The translations under genes were made by a program, and so were the position numbers. Positions 18,202 to 25,800 of a stretch of 26,300 nt of DNA are shown piece after piece. The stretch is from assembly GCA_034439915.1 (NCBI GenBank), contig JAWXBI010000096.1, positions 1 through 26,300 of the forward strand, in the 5' to 3' direction. The stretch comes from JADJLQ01 sp034439915 (GTDB lineage Bacteria; Bacteroidota; Bacteroidia; Chitinophagales; Saprospiraceae). The notes below the pieces were generated by a model. That model had not been told where the DNA came from, searched no databases, and saw only the letters and a list, made by a program, of their open reading frames with translations. The number at the start of each line of letters is the position of its first letter. Positions within the stretch are counted from its first letter, which is position 1.

Positions 18202-18437
18202 AAAAATGATACTTTAATGTTCTCGGTTGTTTTATTGATTTTGCATGTATCATTTTGGGAACCCAACCTTTAGCGATTCAGCTAGAGTAATTGATCCGGG
18301 CTTTTTTTATAGACTTTTTTGCAATTCAACTGCGCTAAAATTTATATCCTTTCCATCAAAATTTTGCAAGTTGAATTAATTTGTAGTGATGAACACAAGA
18401 CTACAGCGAAAAAAAATATTTAAGTCGTAGATAGCCC

Positions 18438-19802
18438 CTATCCTTTCATCTGATAGGCTTTGGTCTTTGTAAAAGCTCGGATCCCTTGATGGGACAGGGT
18501 AACGCCAAAACCCGAATGTTTGCGCCCGCTCCAGGGCACAGCGGCACTCACCCGGTCACAACAATTCCAATAGGCAGTACCTGAATTGATCTGTGATAAT
18601 ATCTTTTGTGCCCTGTCAAAGGAAGCAGAATAAACCGAAGCAGTAAGGCCATATTCCGTATCCTGCATAAGGGCCAATGCTTCCTTATCGTTTTTGACTT
18701 TCATAATTCCAATGACCGGCCCAAAACTTTCCTCCCGCATCAGGCTCATCGTATGGTTTGTATTCAAGACCACCGTTGGTTCAAAATAATATCCTTTGCG
18801 GTTTATCCGATGTCCACCGGTTACTACCGTTCCCCCTTTGGCAATCGCATCCTGAATTTGGTGTTCGATCAAATCCAATTGAGATTTTCGGGATAACACA
18901 GCGATATAGGTTCCCTTTTCATCAGGCGCGCCTACTTTCCAGGACTTGACTTCGGTTATAAACTCCCGAACAAACTCGTCGTATATTTTTTCATGCACAT
19001 AAATTCGTTCTACAGCACAACAGCTTTGACCATTGTTGTAAAAGGCCCCATCTGCAATGGAAGCCACCGCCAACGGTATTTCTTCAATATCGTCTGTGAC
19101 ATAAACAGGGTCCTTGCCTCCCAGTTCAAGTTGACAAGGAACCATTTTTGATGCTACTTTTTGATAAATGTATTGACCGGTGTGGTAGGAGCCGGTGAAA
19201 AAATATCCATCAAAGGGCAAGTCCAACAACAAAGCACCTACATCTCCAGCTCCAACGGCTACCTGGAAAGCTCCATCCGGAACACCGGATTGAATCAACA
19301 GTTTGCCTATTTCCAATCCGGTGAGGGTGGCATATTCAGAAGGTTTATACATCACCGTATTGCCGGCCAGTAAAGCGGGTATAAATACATTGACCCCTAC
19401 ATTATAAGGATAATTCCAGGCGGATATATTACATACGACGCCCAAAGGTTCATACGCTATCTTTTCCATCAGGCCACCTGTATACGTCATCACTTCTTCG
19501 GCTAAATAACTGGAACAATGTTCTGTCAACCATAAAATGCGGTTACAGGCGCCGTTGATTTCATTGATACTTTGGGACAAAGGTTTTCCCATTTCACTGG
19601 TGAGGGTATGGGCCAATGATTCTATGTTCTCCTTCAATATGTCTACAAATCGATTTAAAATTTCTTCCCGTTCGGCCAGGGGAATGGCCTGCCATAACGG
19701 TTGGGTTTTTCTTAATACTTCATACTTCTTCTGCAGATCGGGTAAGAGGTCAGGTTGTATGGTGGTGATCTTTTCTTCTGTGGCCGGGTTAATAATGTCC
19801 AT
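18438..19802 (-). CDS. NAD(P)-dependent aldehyde dehydrogenase
   Basis: This 454-residue aldehyde dehydrogenase has all family landmarks: oxyanion Asn130 in the SAWNYP segment, YKPSE (152-156), FTGSYHTG cofactor loop (202-209), general base Glu226 in LELGGK, catalytic Cys261 in NNGQSC, and EESFGP (357-362). It belongs to the short (about 455-aa) group that includes succinate-semialdehyde and aminoaldehyde dehydrogenases. Its start overlaps the end of the gamma-glutamyl hydrolase gene by 14 bp and it closes the operon. From context, it would oxidise a gamma-glutamylated amino aldehyde made by the iron alcohol dehydrogenase to the acid. That substrate is inference. Homology alone would equally allow succinate semialdehyde. 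Confidence 0.9.
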   Translation of the reverse strand: MDIINPATEEKITTIQPDLLPDLQKKYEVLRKTQPLWQAIPLAEREEILNRFVDILKENIESLAHTLTSEMGKPLSQSINEINGACNRILWLTEHCSSYLAEEVMTYTGGLMEKIAYEPLGVVCNISAWNYPYNVGVNVFIPALLAGNTVMYKPSEYATLTGLEIGKLLIQSGVPDGAFQVAVGAGDVGALLLDLPFDGYFFTGSYHTGQYIYQKVASKMVPCQLELGGKDPVYVTDDIEEIPLAVASIADGAFYNNGQSCCAVERIYVHEKIYDEFVREFITEVKSWKVGAPDEKGTYIAVLSRKSQLDLIEHQIQDAIAKGGTVVTGGHRINRKGYYFEPTVVLNTNHTMSLMREESFGPVIGIMKVKNDKEALALMQDTEYGLTASVYSASFDRAQKILSQINSGTAYWNCCDRVSAAVPWSGRKHSGFGVTLSHQGIRAFTKTKAYQMKG

Positions 19803-20499
19803 CGGTATTATTTTTTATTGCTGTTAAAAATGCGTCTCTGATGTTTTTTGTAAAGGCTTCATCCGCTTTCAGGATATCGAGTCGTTCGGGATGCCATTGA
19901 ACTCCAAGTAAAAAAGGTTTTCCTGCCCTGTGTCGGTATTCCACCGCTTCGGCAATGTCATCTTCTGAAGCTGCACAGGAGATTAATTCATCGGCTATCC
20001 GGCCAAGTCCCTGGTGGTGGGCCGAATTTACCAGACCTTTTTCAATTTGAACTACGCTGAATAGAAAACTATTTTTATCCACGTAAATTTCATGTAGCCC
20101 GTCTTCTGCTGCTGAATGCCGATGATTGTTTTTTCCATGGTCTTCCAGGTCTTGTATCAGGTCACCCCCCAAAGCGATATTGATGAGCTGCATTCCCCGG
20201 CAAATAGCTAAAACAGGGATGTGGTGGTGACGCGCATATTCAAAAACCTGAAGTTCAAAAACATCGCGTTCTTCAATAAAAATACCCGCCCGGGGAAAAT
20301 CCAATCGCGGATTGTTATAATGTTTCGGGTGGGCATCCACACCACCGCTTAATACGATACCATCACATGATTTTATATCCTCCAGGTTACCAGCAATATG
20401 GGATAAGACGATAATTTTAATAGAAACATCACCACCATGGATCCAGGGCTCATAATTATGAAAATTGACTTCGGATGCCGTTATGCCTATGGTGATCAT
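19789..20499 (-). CDS. PuuD-like class I glutamine-amidotransferase family hydrolase
   Basis: The start chosen here is ATG 20499 (MITIGITASE), which gives 236 residues. The open frame extends to 20562, but the extra 21 residues lack family character. The triad of class I glutamine amidotransferase-like hydrolases is Cys100 (LAICRGMQLIN), His203 and Glu205 (GVQWHPE). VNSAHHQGL (157-165) and SGGVDAHPKHY (51-61) are typical of the peptidase C26/PuuD branch, which hydrolyses gamma-glutamyl amides such as gamma-glutamyl-GABA. In this operon the natural substrate is probably the gamma-glutamyl amino acid left after two oxidations, for example gamma-glutamylglycine, releasing glutamate. It sits 142 bp after the alcohol dehydrogenase gene and overlaps the ALDH gene by 14 bp. 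Confidence 0.88.
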   Translation of the reverse strand: MITIGITASEVNFHNYEPWIHGGDVSIKIIVLSHIAGNLEDIKSCDGIVLSGGVDAHPKHYNNPRLDFPRAGIFIEERDVFELQVFEYARHHHIPVLAICRGMQLINIALGGDLIQDLEDHGKNNHRHSAAEDGLHEIYVDKNSFLFSVVQIEKGLVNSAHHQGLGRIADELISCAASEDDIAEAVEYRHRAGKPFLLGVQWHPERLDILKADEAFTKNIRDAFLTAIKNNTDGHY

Positions 20500-20641
20500 T
20501 TTAAATTCAATAGGAGTTAACTCGGTTGATTCCCAAAGTTCACATAAAATTTTAAATACCAAAAAATAGCAGAATAGGACTGGTATACACGTTTTGTAAC
20601 GTAAGTGGTGTCGAATTTAGATTCAAAAAACATGATTTATT

Positions 20642-21790
20642 TCAATAGGCTTGCCGGTATAAATTCTCAAAATCTTCCCTGAATACAGGCTTTGGATTAT
20701 TCGGATGGGCAAAGTCAGCTATAGCCAGATCGGTAAGTGGTATTAAATGTTCCTCCTTTACCCCGATGTGTCTCAATTGATGGGGTATCCCTATCGTGGA
20801 GTTCAGATCAAACAGGTAATTCACCACCGCCTCGCCATGGTGTTCATTTAAACAGAGTGCATGCGCCATACGCAAAAATTTACCTTCAAATCCTTCGATA
20901 TTGAATCTCATGCCGTAAGGGATATTGATTGCATTTGCCAGGCCATGATGGGTGTCCAACAGGGAGGAAAGCGGATGGGCCAGTGAATGTACGACCCCCA
21001 GCCCTTTTTGAAAGGCGATCGCCCCCATCATAGATGCCAACAACATTTGAGCGCGGGAAGTTAAATCAGGTCGAAGTACTGCCGATTTTAAAGACATAGA
21101 TACCAATCGCATGCCTTCCAAAGCAATTCCCTCGCAAATCGGGTGATCATTTTTAGCGAGAAAAGCCTCCATATTATGGGTCAGGGCATCCATACCTGTA
21201 GCTGCGGTGACAGCCGGAGGCAGGTCCATGGTTAAAAGAGGGTCAGCAAACACTATTTTGGCTAATAGTTTAGGAGAAAAAAGAATTTTTTTCTGATGGG
21301 TAATATCATCGGAAATTATAGCCGAGCGGCCTACTTCACTTCCTGTCCCGGAGGTGGTGGGTATCGTCACAAAAAATGGTACCTCGCCAGTCACATACAC
21401 ATCACCCCCGATCAAATCATCGTAAGTGAATAAATCTTCCCGGTGGTGCACCCTCAATACCATAGCCCTGGCCACATCCAAAGCGGCACCTCCGCCAATC
21501 CCAATAATACAGTCCCTTTCCGTAGCATCCCACTGATCAATACCACGGTATACATCTGATTTTACCGGATTTTTATGAATGTCATAAAATACTTCAACAG
21601 AAAAACCATCCTGGTTCAACGCCTCGACAATCGATTTAAAAAAATCAAGACTGGCAATCACTGGGTCCGTGACGACCAACGGTCTATTTAACTTATTCTG
21701 GCGGAGATAAGGGTTGAGTTCTTTGACTGCATGGGCCCCAAACCGAATAGTAGTAGGAAAATTGAATTGCCTGATCTGGTTAAAATCCAT
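20642..21790 (-). CDS. Iron-type (group III) alcohol dehydrogenase
   Basis: This is a 382-residue member of the metal-dependent alcohol dehydrogenase family. The N-terminal nucleotide-binding half carries GIGGGAALDVA (97-107) and the IPTTSGTGSEVG loop (143-154). The C-terminal helical half carries the metal ligands, which I read as Asp201 and His205 (TGMDALTHNMEAF), His268 (GVVHSLAHPL) and His282 (HHGLANAI). All are intact. It follows the ligase gene after 14 bp, so they are co-transcribed. In the proposed pathway it oxidises the terminal hydroxyl of a gamma-glutamylated amino alcohol to the aldehyde, in place of the flavin amine oxidase PuuB of the putrescine pathway. The actual alcohol cannot be deduced from the motifs. 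Confidence 0.9.
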   Translation of the reverse strand: MDFNQIRQFNFPTTIRFGAHAVKELNPYLRQNKLNRPLVVTDPVIASLDFFKSIVEALNQDGFSVEVFYDIHKNPVKSDVYRGIDQWDATERDCIIGIGGGAALDVARAMVLRVHHREDLFTYDDLIGGDVYVTGEVPFFVTIPTTSGTGSEVGRSAIISDDITHQKKILFSPKLLAKIVFADPLLTMDLPPAVTAATGMDALTHNMEAFLAKNDHPICEGIALEGMRLVSMSLKSAVLRPDLTSRAQMLLASMMGAIAFQKGLGVVHSLAHPLSSLLDTHHGLANAINIPYGMRFNIEGFEGKFLRMAHALCLNEHHGEAVVNYLFDLNSTIGIPHQLRHIGVKEEHLIPLTDLAIADFAHPNNPKPVFREDFENLYRQAY

Positions 21791-21804
21791 GGAGCTATGC
21801 CGGT

Positions 21805-23160
21805 TTATATGATTTCAAAATATCGTTTCTTTTCCCAATCGGTCACGACCTTGCTAAATTGCCTCCATTCCCACTCGCGGGTTGCTGTAAAATGGCGTAC
21901 AAATGAATCACCAAACAATTCGATTGCCAGTTCGGATTGTTTCATCGCTTGGGTGGCAGCCCATAAATTGGACGGGAGTACACCGCGAGCAATATCCTTA
22001 TACCCATTCCCTTTAGTCGGTGTCTGTAGCCTAAGTTTATGCTTAATTCCATACAACCCGCTTGCCAGACAAGCTGCCATAGCGAGGTAAGGGTTGACAT
22101 CCGCACCCACTACGCGGGTCTCCAAACGAGTAGACTTGTTATTACCCGGCAAAGCCCGGAGGGCCACCGTACGATTGTCTACCGCCCAAGTCAGTGTGGT
22201 CGGGGCCCATGCTCCCTCCACCAGTCTTTTATAAGAATTGATTGTAGGGGCAAACATAGGAAGGATATAGGGCAAACAATATAACTGCCCGGCAATATAC
22301 TGTTTAAACAAAGGGCTCATACCCAATTTGTCTCTGGCATTGAAAAATAAGTTATTGGAGGAATTGAGGTCCCATAAACTTTGATGTACGTGACCGCTGC
22401 AGCCCGGTAAGTTTTCGTCCCATTTTGCCATAAAAGTGGCCATGATGCCATGTTTATAAGCGATTTCTTTCACTGCTGTTTTAAAAAGAACAGCCCGGTC
22501 AGCTGCTTCCAGAATATGGGAATACGCGATAGCGGCTTCATATACACCGGGGCCTGTCTCGGTGTGTAAACCTTCGAGGGGAATATCAAATGCTTTGAGG
22601 GAATCAAACAGGGATGAAAAAAAATCATTGCGCAGGGAGGTGCGTAAAACGGAATAACCAAACATACCGGGGCTTAATGATTTGAGCCCGGTGAATTTTT
22701 TATCTACCGCGGATTGGCTGGTCTCTTCAAAATTGAACCATTCAAATTCCTGACTGAAATAAGGGGTAAACCCTGATTTTTCGGCTTCAGCGATAATTTT
22801 TTTCAACAAATTTCTTGGACAAACTTCATCCCGGTGTTCACTATTGATCACGAGATCGCATAAAAAAAATGGGATGTTATTGTCCCAGGGAATCTTTCTG
22901 AAGGTAGTTAGGTCAATTTCTGCCGGAGCATCCGGGTACCCCGTGTGCCATCCGGAATAACTGGCATTGTCATAGGCCAGATCAGCCGCGTCCCAACCGA
23001 AGACCACGTTACACACCCCCAGATTTGTTTTTACAGCCGATTTGAATTTTTCTGTGCTGATGTATTTACCCCTTAAAATCCCATCGATATCGGTGATGGC
23101 TACTTTTACTTTTTGGTCGGGGTGATCTTTAAGATAATCTTTGATTTGTTGTTCAGTCAT
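21805..23160 (-). CDS. Glutamine-synthetase-like gamma-glutamyl-amine ligase (GlnA4/PuuA type)
   Basis: This is a 451-residue glutamine synthetase superfamily member with intact ATP/metal/glutamate motifs: Glu138 and Glu140 (SQEFEWF), Glu201 and Glu208 (HTETGPGVYE), GCSGHVHQS (253-261), NSYKRL (308-313), NRTVALR (329-335) and RLETRVVGADVNPYLA (345-360). Where true glutamine synthetases have FDGSS near residue 50-60, which forms the ammonium site, this protein reads FGWDAAD (54-60). That fits a larger amine acceptor. PuuA acts on putrescine and GlnA4 of Streptomyces coelicolor on ethanolamine; both are ATP-dependent gamma-glutamylations. Its start overlaps the end of the permease gene by 8 bp. 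With an ethanolamine-type permease and an alcohol dehydrogenase beside it, ethanolamine or a similar amino alcohol is the best guess. Confidence 0.88.
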   Translation of the reverse strand: MTEQQIKDYLKDHPDQKVKVAITDIDGILRGKYISTEKFKSAVKTNLGVCNVVFGWDAADLAYDNASYSGWHTGYPDAPAEIDLTTFRKIPWDNNIPFFLCDLVINSEHRDEVCPRNLLKKIIAEAEKSGFTPYFSQEFEWFNFEETSQSAVDKKFTGLKSLSPGMFGYSVLRTSLRNDFFSSLFDSLKAFDIPLEGLHTETGPGVYEAAIAYSHILEAADRAVLFKTAVKEIAYKHGIMATFMAKWDENLPGCSGHVHQSLWDLNSSNNLFFNARDKLGMSPLFKQYIAGQLYCLPYILPMFAPTINSYKRLVEGAWAPTTLTWAVDNRTVALRALPGNNKSTRLETRVVGADVNPYLAMAACLASGLYGIKHKLRLQTPTKGNGYKDIARGVLPSNLWAATQAMKQSELAIELFGDSFVRHFTATREWEWRQFSKVVTDWEKKRYFEII

Positions 23161-24484
23161 GAGCAGGTTTCTTTTTATACAACAATTTAAAAAAGATAAA
23201 AGGTAAAATTAACAATCCCATATAAATGAAGAACAACTTCAAGTTATAATAATCAATCAACACCAAGGCGATCGCTGCAATGATCAGGGCAATTATTGGC
23301 GTAACCGGATAACCAGGAACTTTAAAAGGACGGACTGTCAAGGGGTCTTTTTTTCTCAGGATGATTAAAGAAATCATAGCTATAATATACAAGGTAAGGG
23401 CCCCCAAAACAGAAATGGTAATGATTTCACCGGTTTTATTGGTAAAGAGGGCGATGATACCGATCAGCATATTAATGACCAGGGCATTTGCCGGTGTCCT
23501 GTATTTTGGATGGATTCGACCCAACAGACCAGGGCCGTAACCTTCTTTTCCAAACTCATAGGTCGACCGGCCTGCAGCCAGGATCAATCCATGAAAAGAC
23601 GCTACCAGTCCAAATAATCCTATAGTCAGCAGCATATGAAATAATAAGCTGTTATCACCAACCACCTGTCCCATCGCCAGCGGAAGCGGTGAATCCGAGG
23701 TGTCACCATCAACCCCATTCTTGAATACAATCTCTTCCCATCCCCCCACACCAACGGCAGAAATAAAAATTAGAATACACAATATGACCAGGGTCAGTAT
23801 GGCCGAGCCAAATCCTTTCAATATGTCTTTTTGTGGATTTTTGGTCTCCTCAGCTACATTAGCCAATCCTTCAATGCCCAGGAAAAACCAGATAGCAAAT
23901 GGCAGCGATGCGAAAACACCGGCCCATCCGTTTGGAAAAGCGTTATGCTGCAAATTTTCAACTCTAAAATGAGGAAGCGTGACCGCTGAAAATAACAACA
24001 ATTCAAAAACAGCAATCATTGTGATAATCAATTCAAAAGAAGCAGCTGCCTTTACCCCGTAAATATTCAACCCGGTAAACAGGATATACGCCGTAATTGA
24101 AATCGCCAGTATCGGTACGGTCGGAAAAAATAAATTAAAATAAGCACCTATTCCGAATGCAATGGCCGGTGGGGCAAAAACAAATTCAATAATCTGGGCA
24201 ATCCCGGCAATAAACCCCCAATCTTTTCCAAGCGCTTTGTTGGCATAATCAAATACACCTCCCGCTTTGGGCAGGTAACAGGCTAATTCGGCATAGGAAA
24301 AACTAAAACAAACGTATAGTATGATAATAAAGAAGGTTGCTATGGCAAGCCCCAAGGTACCACCTTCTTTTAAACCCAGGTTCCACCCAAAGTACATGCC
24401 TGAAATCACATAGCCCACTCCAAGTCCCCACAGCATCAAAGGGGTCAGCGCTTTTTTTAATTCTGGACGTTCAGGAAGTTGCAT
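23153..24484 (-). CDS. APC-superfamily permease, ethanolamine permease type
   Basis: This 443-residue inner-membrane permease has about twelve hydrophobic segments. The N-terminal block GVGYVISGMYFGWNLGL (17-33) followed by EGGTLGLAIATFF, YAELACYLPKAGGVFDYANKALG and GFIAGIAQIIEFVFAPPAIA is what I recognise from the ethanolamine permease branch of the amino acid-polyamine-organocation superfamily. FLGIEGLANVAEETKNPQKD is the usual APC loop. It is the first gene of the operon; it overlaps the ligase gene by 8 bp and is divergent from the antiporter. The inferred role is proton-coupled import of ethanolamine or a related amino alcohol. Related permeases for amino acids or putrescine would look broadly similar, so the substrate assignment is moderate. 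Confidence 0.85.
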   Translation of the reverse strand: MQLPERPELKKALTPLMLWGLGVGYVISGMYFGWNLGLKEGGTLGLAIATFFIIILYVCFSFSYAELACYLPKAGGVFDYANKALGKDWGFIAGIAQIIEFVFAPPAIAFGIGAYFNLFFPTVPILAISITAYILFTGLNIYGVKAAASFELIITMIAVFELLLFSAVTLPHFRVENLQHNAFPNGWAGVFASLPFAIWFFLGIEGLANVAEETKNPQKDILKGFGSAILTLVILCILIFISAVGVGGWEEIVFKNGVDGDTSDSPLPLAMGQVVGDNSLLFHMLLTIGLFGLVASFHGLILAAGRSTYEFGKEGYGPGLLGRIHPKYRTPANALVINMLIGIIALFTNKTGEIITISVLGALTLYIIAMISLIILRKKDPLTVRPFKVPGYPVTPIIALIIAAIALVLIDYYNLKLFFIYMGLLILPFIFFKLLYKKKPAHD

Positions 24485-24831
24485 AAGGAGTTGAATTGTT
24501 TGCCGGAAGTCAATGTGAATATAGGATTTCCATCAGGAATATTTGGTACCTGACGGTATAACCTTCTAGGATGCTGAAAAATGAGAATGAATGGTCCACC
24601 CGGGATAAATAAACCATAGGATTTTGTCTTATTTAAATCCACAATCAGTTCCGGGGTTTAGCAAGGGAATAAAACCAGGGCAAACAAAGATTGGAGGTCG
24701 TATTTTATGCGGTTGACGACCTTAAATATTGACTTTCAGCATGTTAAAATATAATAATTTTTAATTCAATCCGTGCAAATATCATAGTACTGAATGAGAC
24801 TGGGAGAAAAAGGTAGTGATATATTTGCGCC
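24485..24831. promoter_or_regulatory. Divergent intergenic region between permease and antiporter
   Basis: This 347-bp region must hold the promoter of the ethanolamine-type operon (minus). I find only weak matches to the Bacteroidota TAnnTTTG box: AATCTTTG on the minus strand at 24685-24692, one mismatch, with no TTTG at the -33 position. On the plus strand TATATTTG (24820-24827) matches exactly but is only 4 bp before the antiporter ATG. No operator repeat or riboswitch-like fold was recognised. Confidence 0.35.
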
Positions 24832-25800
24832 ATGATTTTATCCATTTTTCTGCTTTTACTTGGATTTACCATTCTTGTAAAGGGGGCCGATTGGTTGGTA
24901 AAGGGCGCATCCTCCGCCGCAAAAAGAAAAGGAATTTCCAACCTGGCTATTGGTCTCACCGTGGTAGCTTTTGGAACTTCAATGCCAGAGATGACGGTCA
25001 GTGTATTAGCGGCTTTGGATGGAAAAAACGATGCTTCTTTTGGCAACGTTATCGGAAGCAATAATTTTAACCTGCTTTTTATTCTCGGGGTAGCTGGGCT
25101 CATTTTCCCTCTCGCAGTGCACCGGAATACTGTTAACAAGGAAATCCCAATTTCGCTCGGTGCTGCGTTTTTACTGTGGTTATTAGTTAATGATTCCTGG
25201 CATGGTTTGAGCGATCCGGGTATCAATATTTTATCCCGGCTGGATGGTGTTATTTTATTGCTTTTTTTCGCTGGCTTTCTATATTATGTTTATTTGAGCA
25301 TAAAGCAAACCACAGGAAAAAATGCAGAAGAAGGATACCAGGATTTTACGATGGCAAAGTCCATATTAATGACCTCCCTGGGCCTCGCCGCCCTGATCGG
25401 TGGGGGTAAACTGGTCGTGGACCATGCCGTAATCATTGCCCAACATTATGGCTGGAGCGAAAAATTGATCGGATTGACTATCCTGGCCATCGGAACTTCC
25501 CTTCCTGAATTAGCAACTTCTTCGGTTGCGGCTTATCATAAACACGATGATATAGCGATAGGAAATGTAGTAGGTTCTAATATATTTAATATCCTGTTTA
25601 TTCTGGGATTCACCGGACTCGTTCGACCAATCCCATATAATACGGACATGAACCGCGACATTTACGTTTTGATCATCGGTACCATCGCCCTGGTAATGTT
25701 TTTGTTCATCCTTCCCGTGCACAAATTGGATAGATGGAAATCGTTTTTAATGCTGGTTGCGTATATTTTCTATACCATTTATCTTATCAGGTTGGGATAG
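24832..25800 (+). CDS. Calcium/sodium antiporter, CaCA family (YrbG-like)
   Basis: This 322-residue inner-membrane protein has about ten hydrophobic segments and the two inverted Na_Ca_ex repeats that define the family. The first repeat has AFGTSMPE (46-53) and GNVIGSNNFN (71-80). The second has AIGTSLPE (219-226) and GNVVGSNIFN (244-253). The paired acidic residues Glu53 and Glu226 are the expected ion ligands. It would exchange sodium or protons against calcium. The start at ATG 24832 is required, because the next Met is inside the first alpha repeat. It is divergent from the ethanolamine-type operon, and nothing in the sequence links the two functionally. It has no same-strand neighbour. 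Confidence 0.92.
   Translation: MILSIFLLLLGFTILVKGADWLVKGASSAAKRKGISNLAIGLTVVAFGTSMPEMTVSVLAALDGKNDASFGNVIGSNNFNLLFILGVAGLIFPLAVHRNTVNKEIPISLGAAFLLWLLVNDSWHGLSDPGINILSRLDGVILLLFFAGFLYYVYLSIKQTTGKNAEEGYQDFTMAKSILMTSLGLAALIGGGKLVVDHAVIIAQHYGWSEKLIGLTILAIGTSLPELATSSVAAYHKHDDIAIGNVVGSNIFNILFILGFTGLVRPIPYNTDMNRDIYVLIIGTIALVMFLFILPVHKLDRWKSFLMLVAYIFYTIYLIRLG

Larger units (their letters stand above)
17983..18437. other. Convergent intergenic region between araC-type and ALDH genes
   Basis: This is 455 bp between two genes that end towards each other. It holds the CACATAG-type sequence (17984-18038), a GC-rich hairpin (18151-18201), and T-rich stretches at 18301-18306 (plus) and 18410-18417 (minus) without strong preceding stems. 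The open frame on its minus strand (18057-18266) reads through the hairpin and looks non-coding. Confidence 0.5.

Noticed and set aside
18057..18266. Minus-strand open frame of 69 codons in the convergent gap
   Set aside because: It runs through the GC-rich palindrome, has no recognisable domain and has the composition of a chance frame. I treat the palindrome as the real feature.
20500..20562. Upstream ATG giving a 257-residue hydrolase
   Set aside because: The 21 added residues show no family similarity, while MITIGIT at 20499 is the typical start of this family.
18438..24484. Classical putrescine (Puu) degradation operon
   Set aside because: The ligase and hydrolase fit, but there is no PuuB-type flavin oxidase and no GABA aminotransferase. 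An alcohol dehydrogenase and an ethanolamine-type permease are present instead.
24820..24827. TATATTTG as the antiporter promoter -7 box
   Set aside because: It matches TAnnTTTG exactly but is only 4 bp from the start codon and has no TTTG at -33. It would need a leaderless transcript, so I leave it unassigned.
24744..25226. Minus-strand open frame of 160 codons
   Set aside because: It is antisense to the antiporter, whose two Na_Ca_ex repeats are unambiguous. The antisense protein has no recognisable character.
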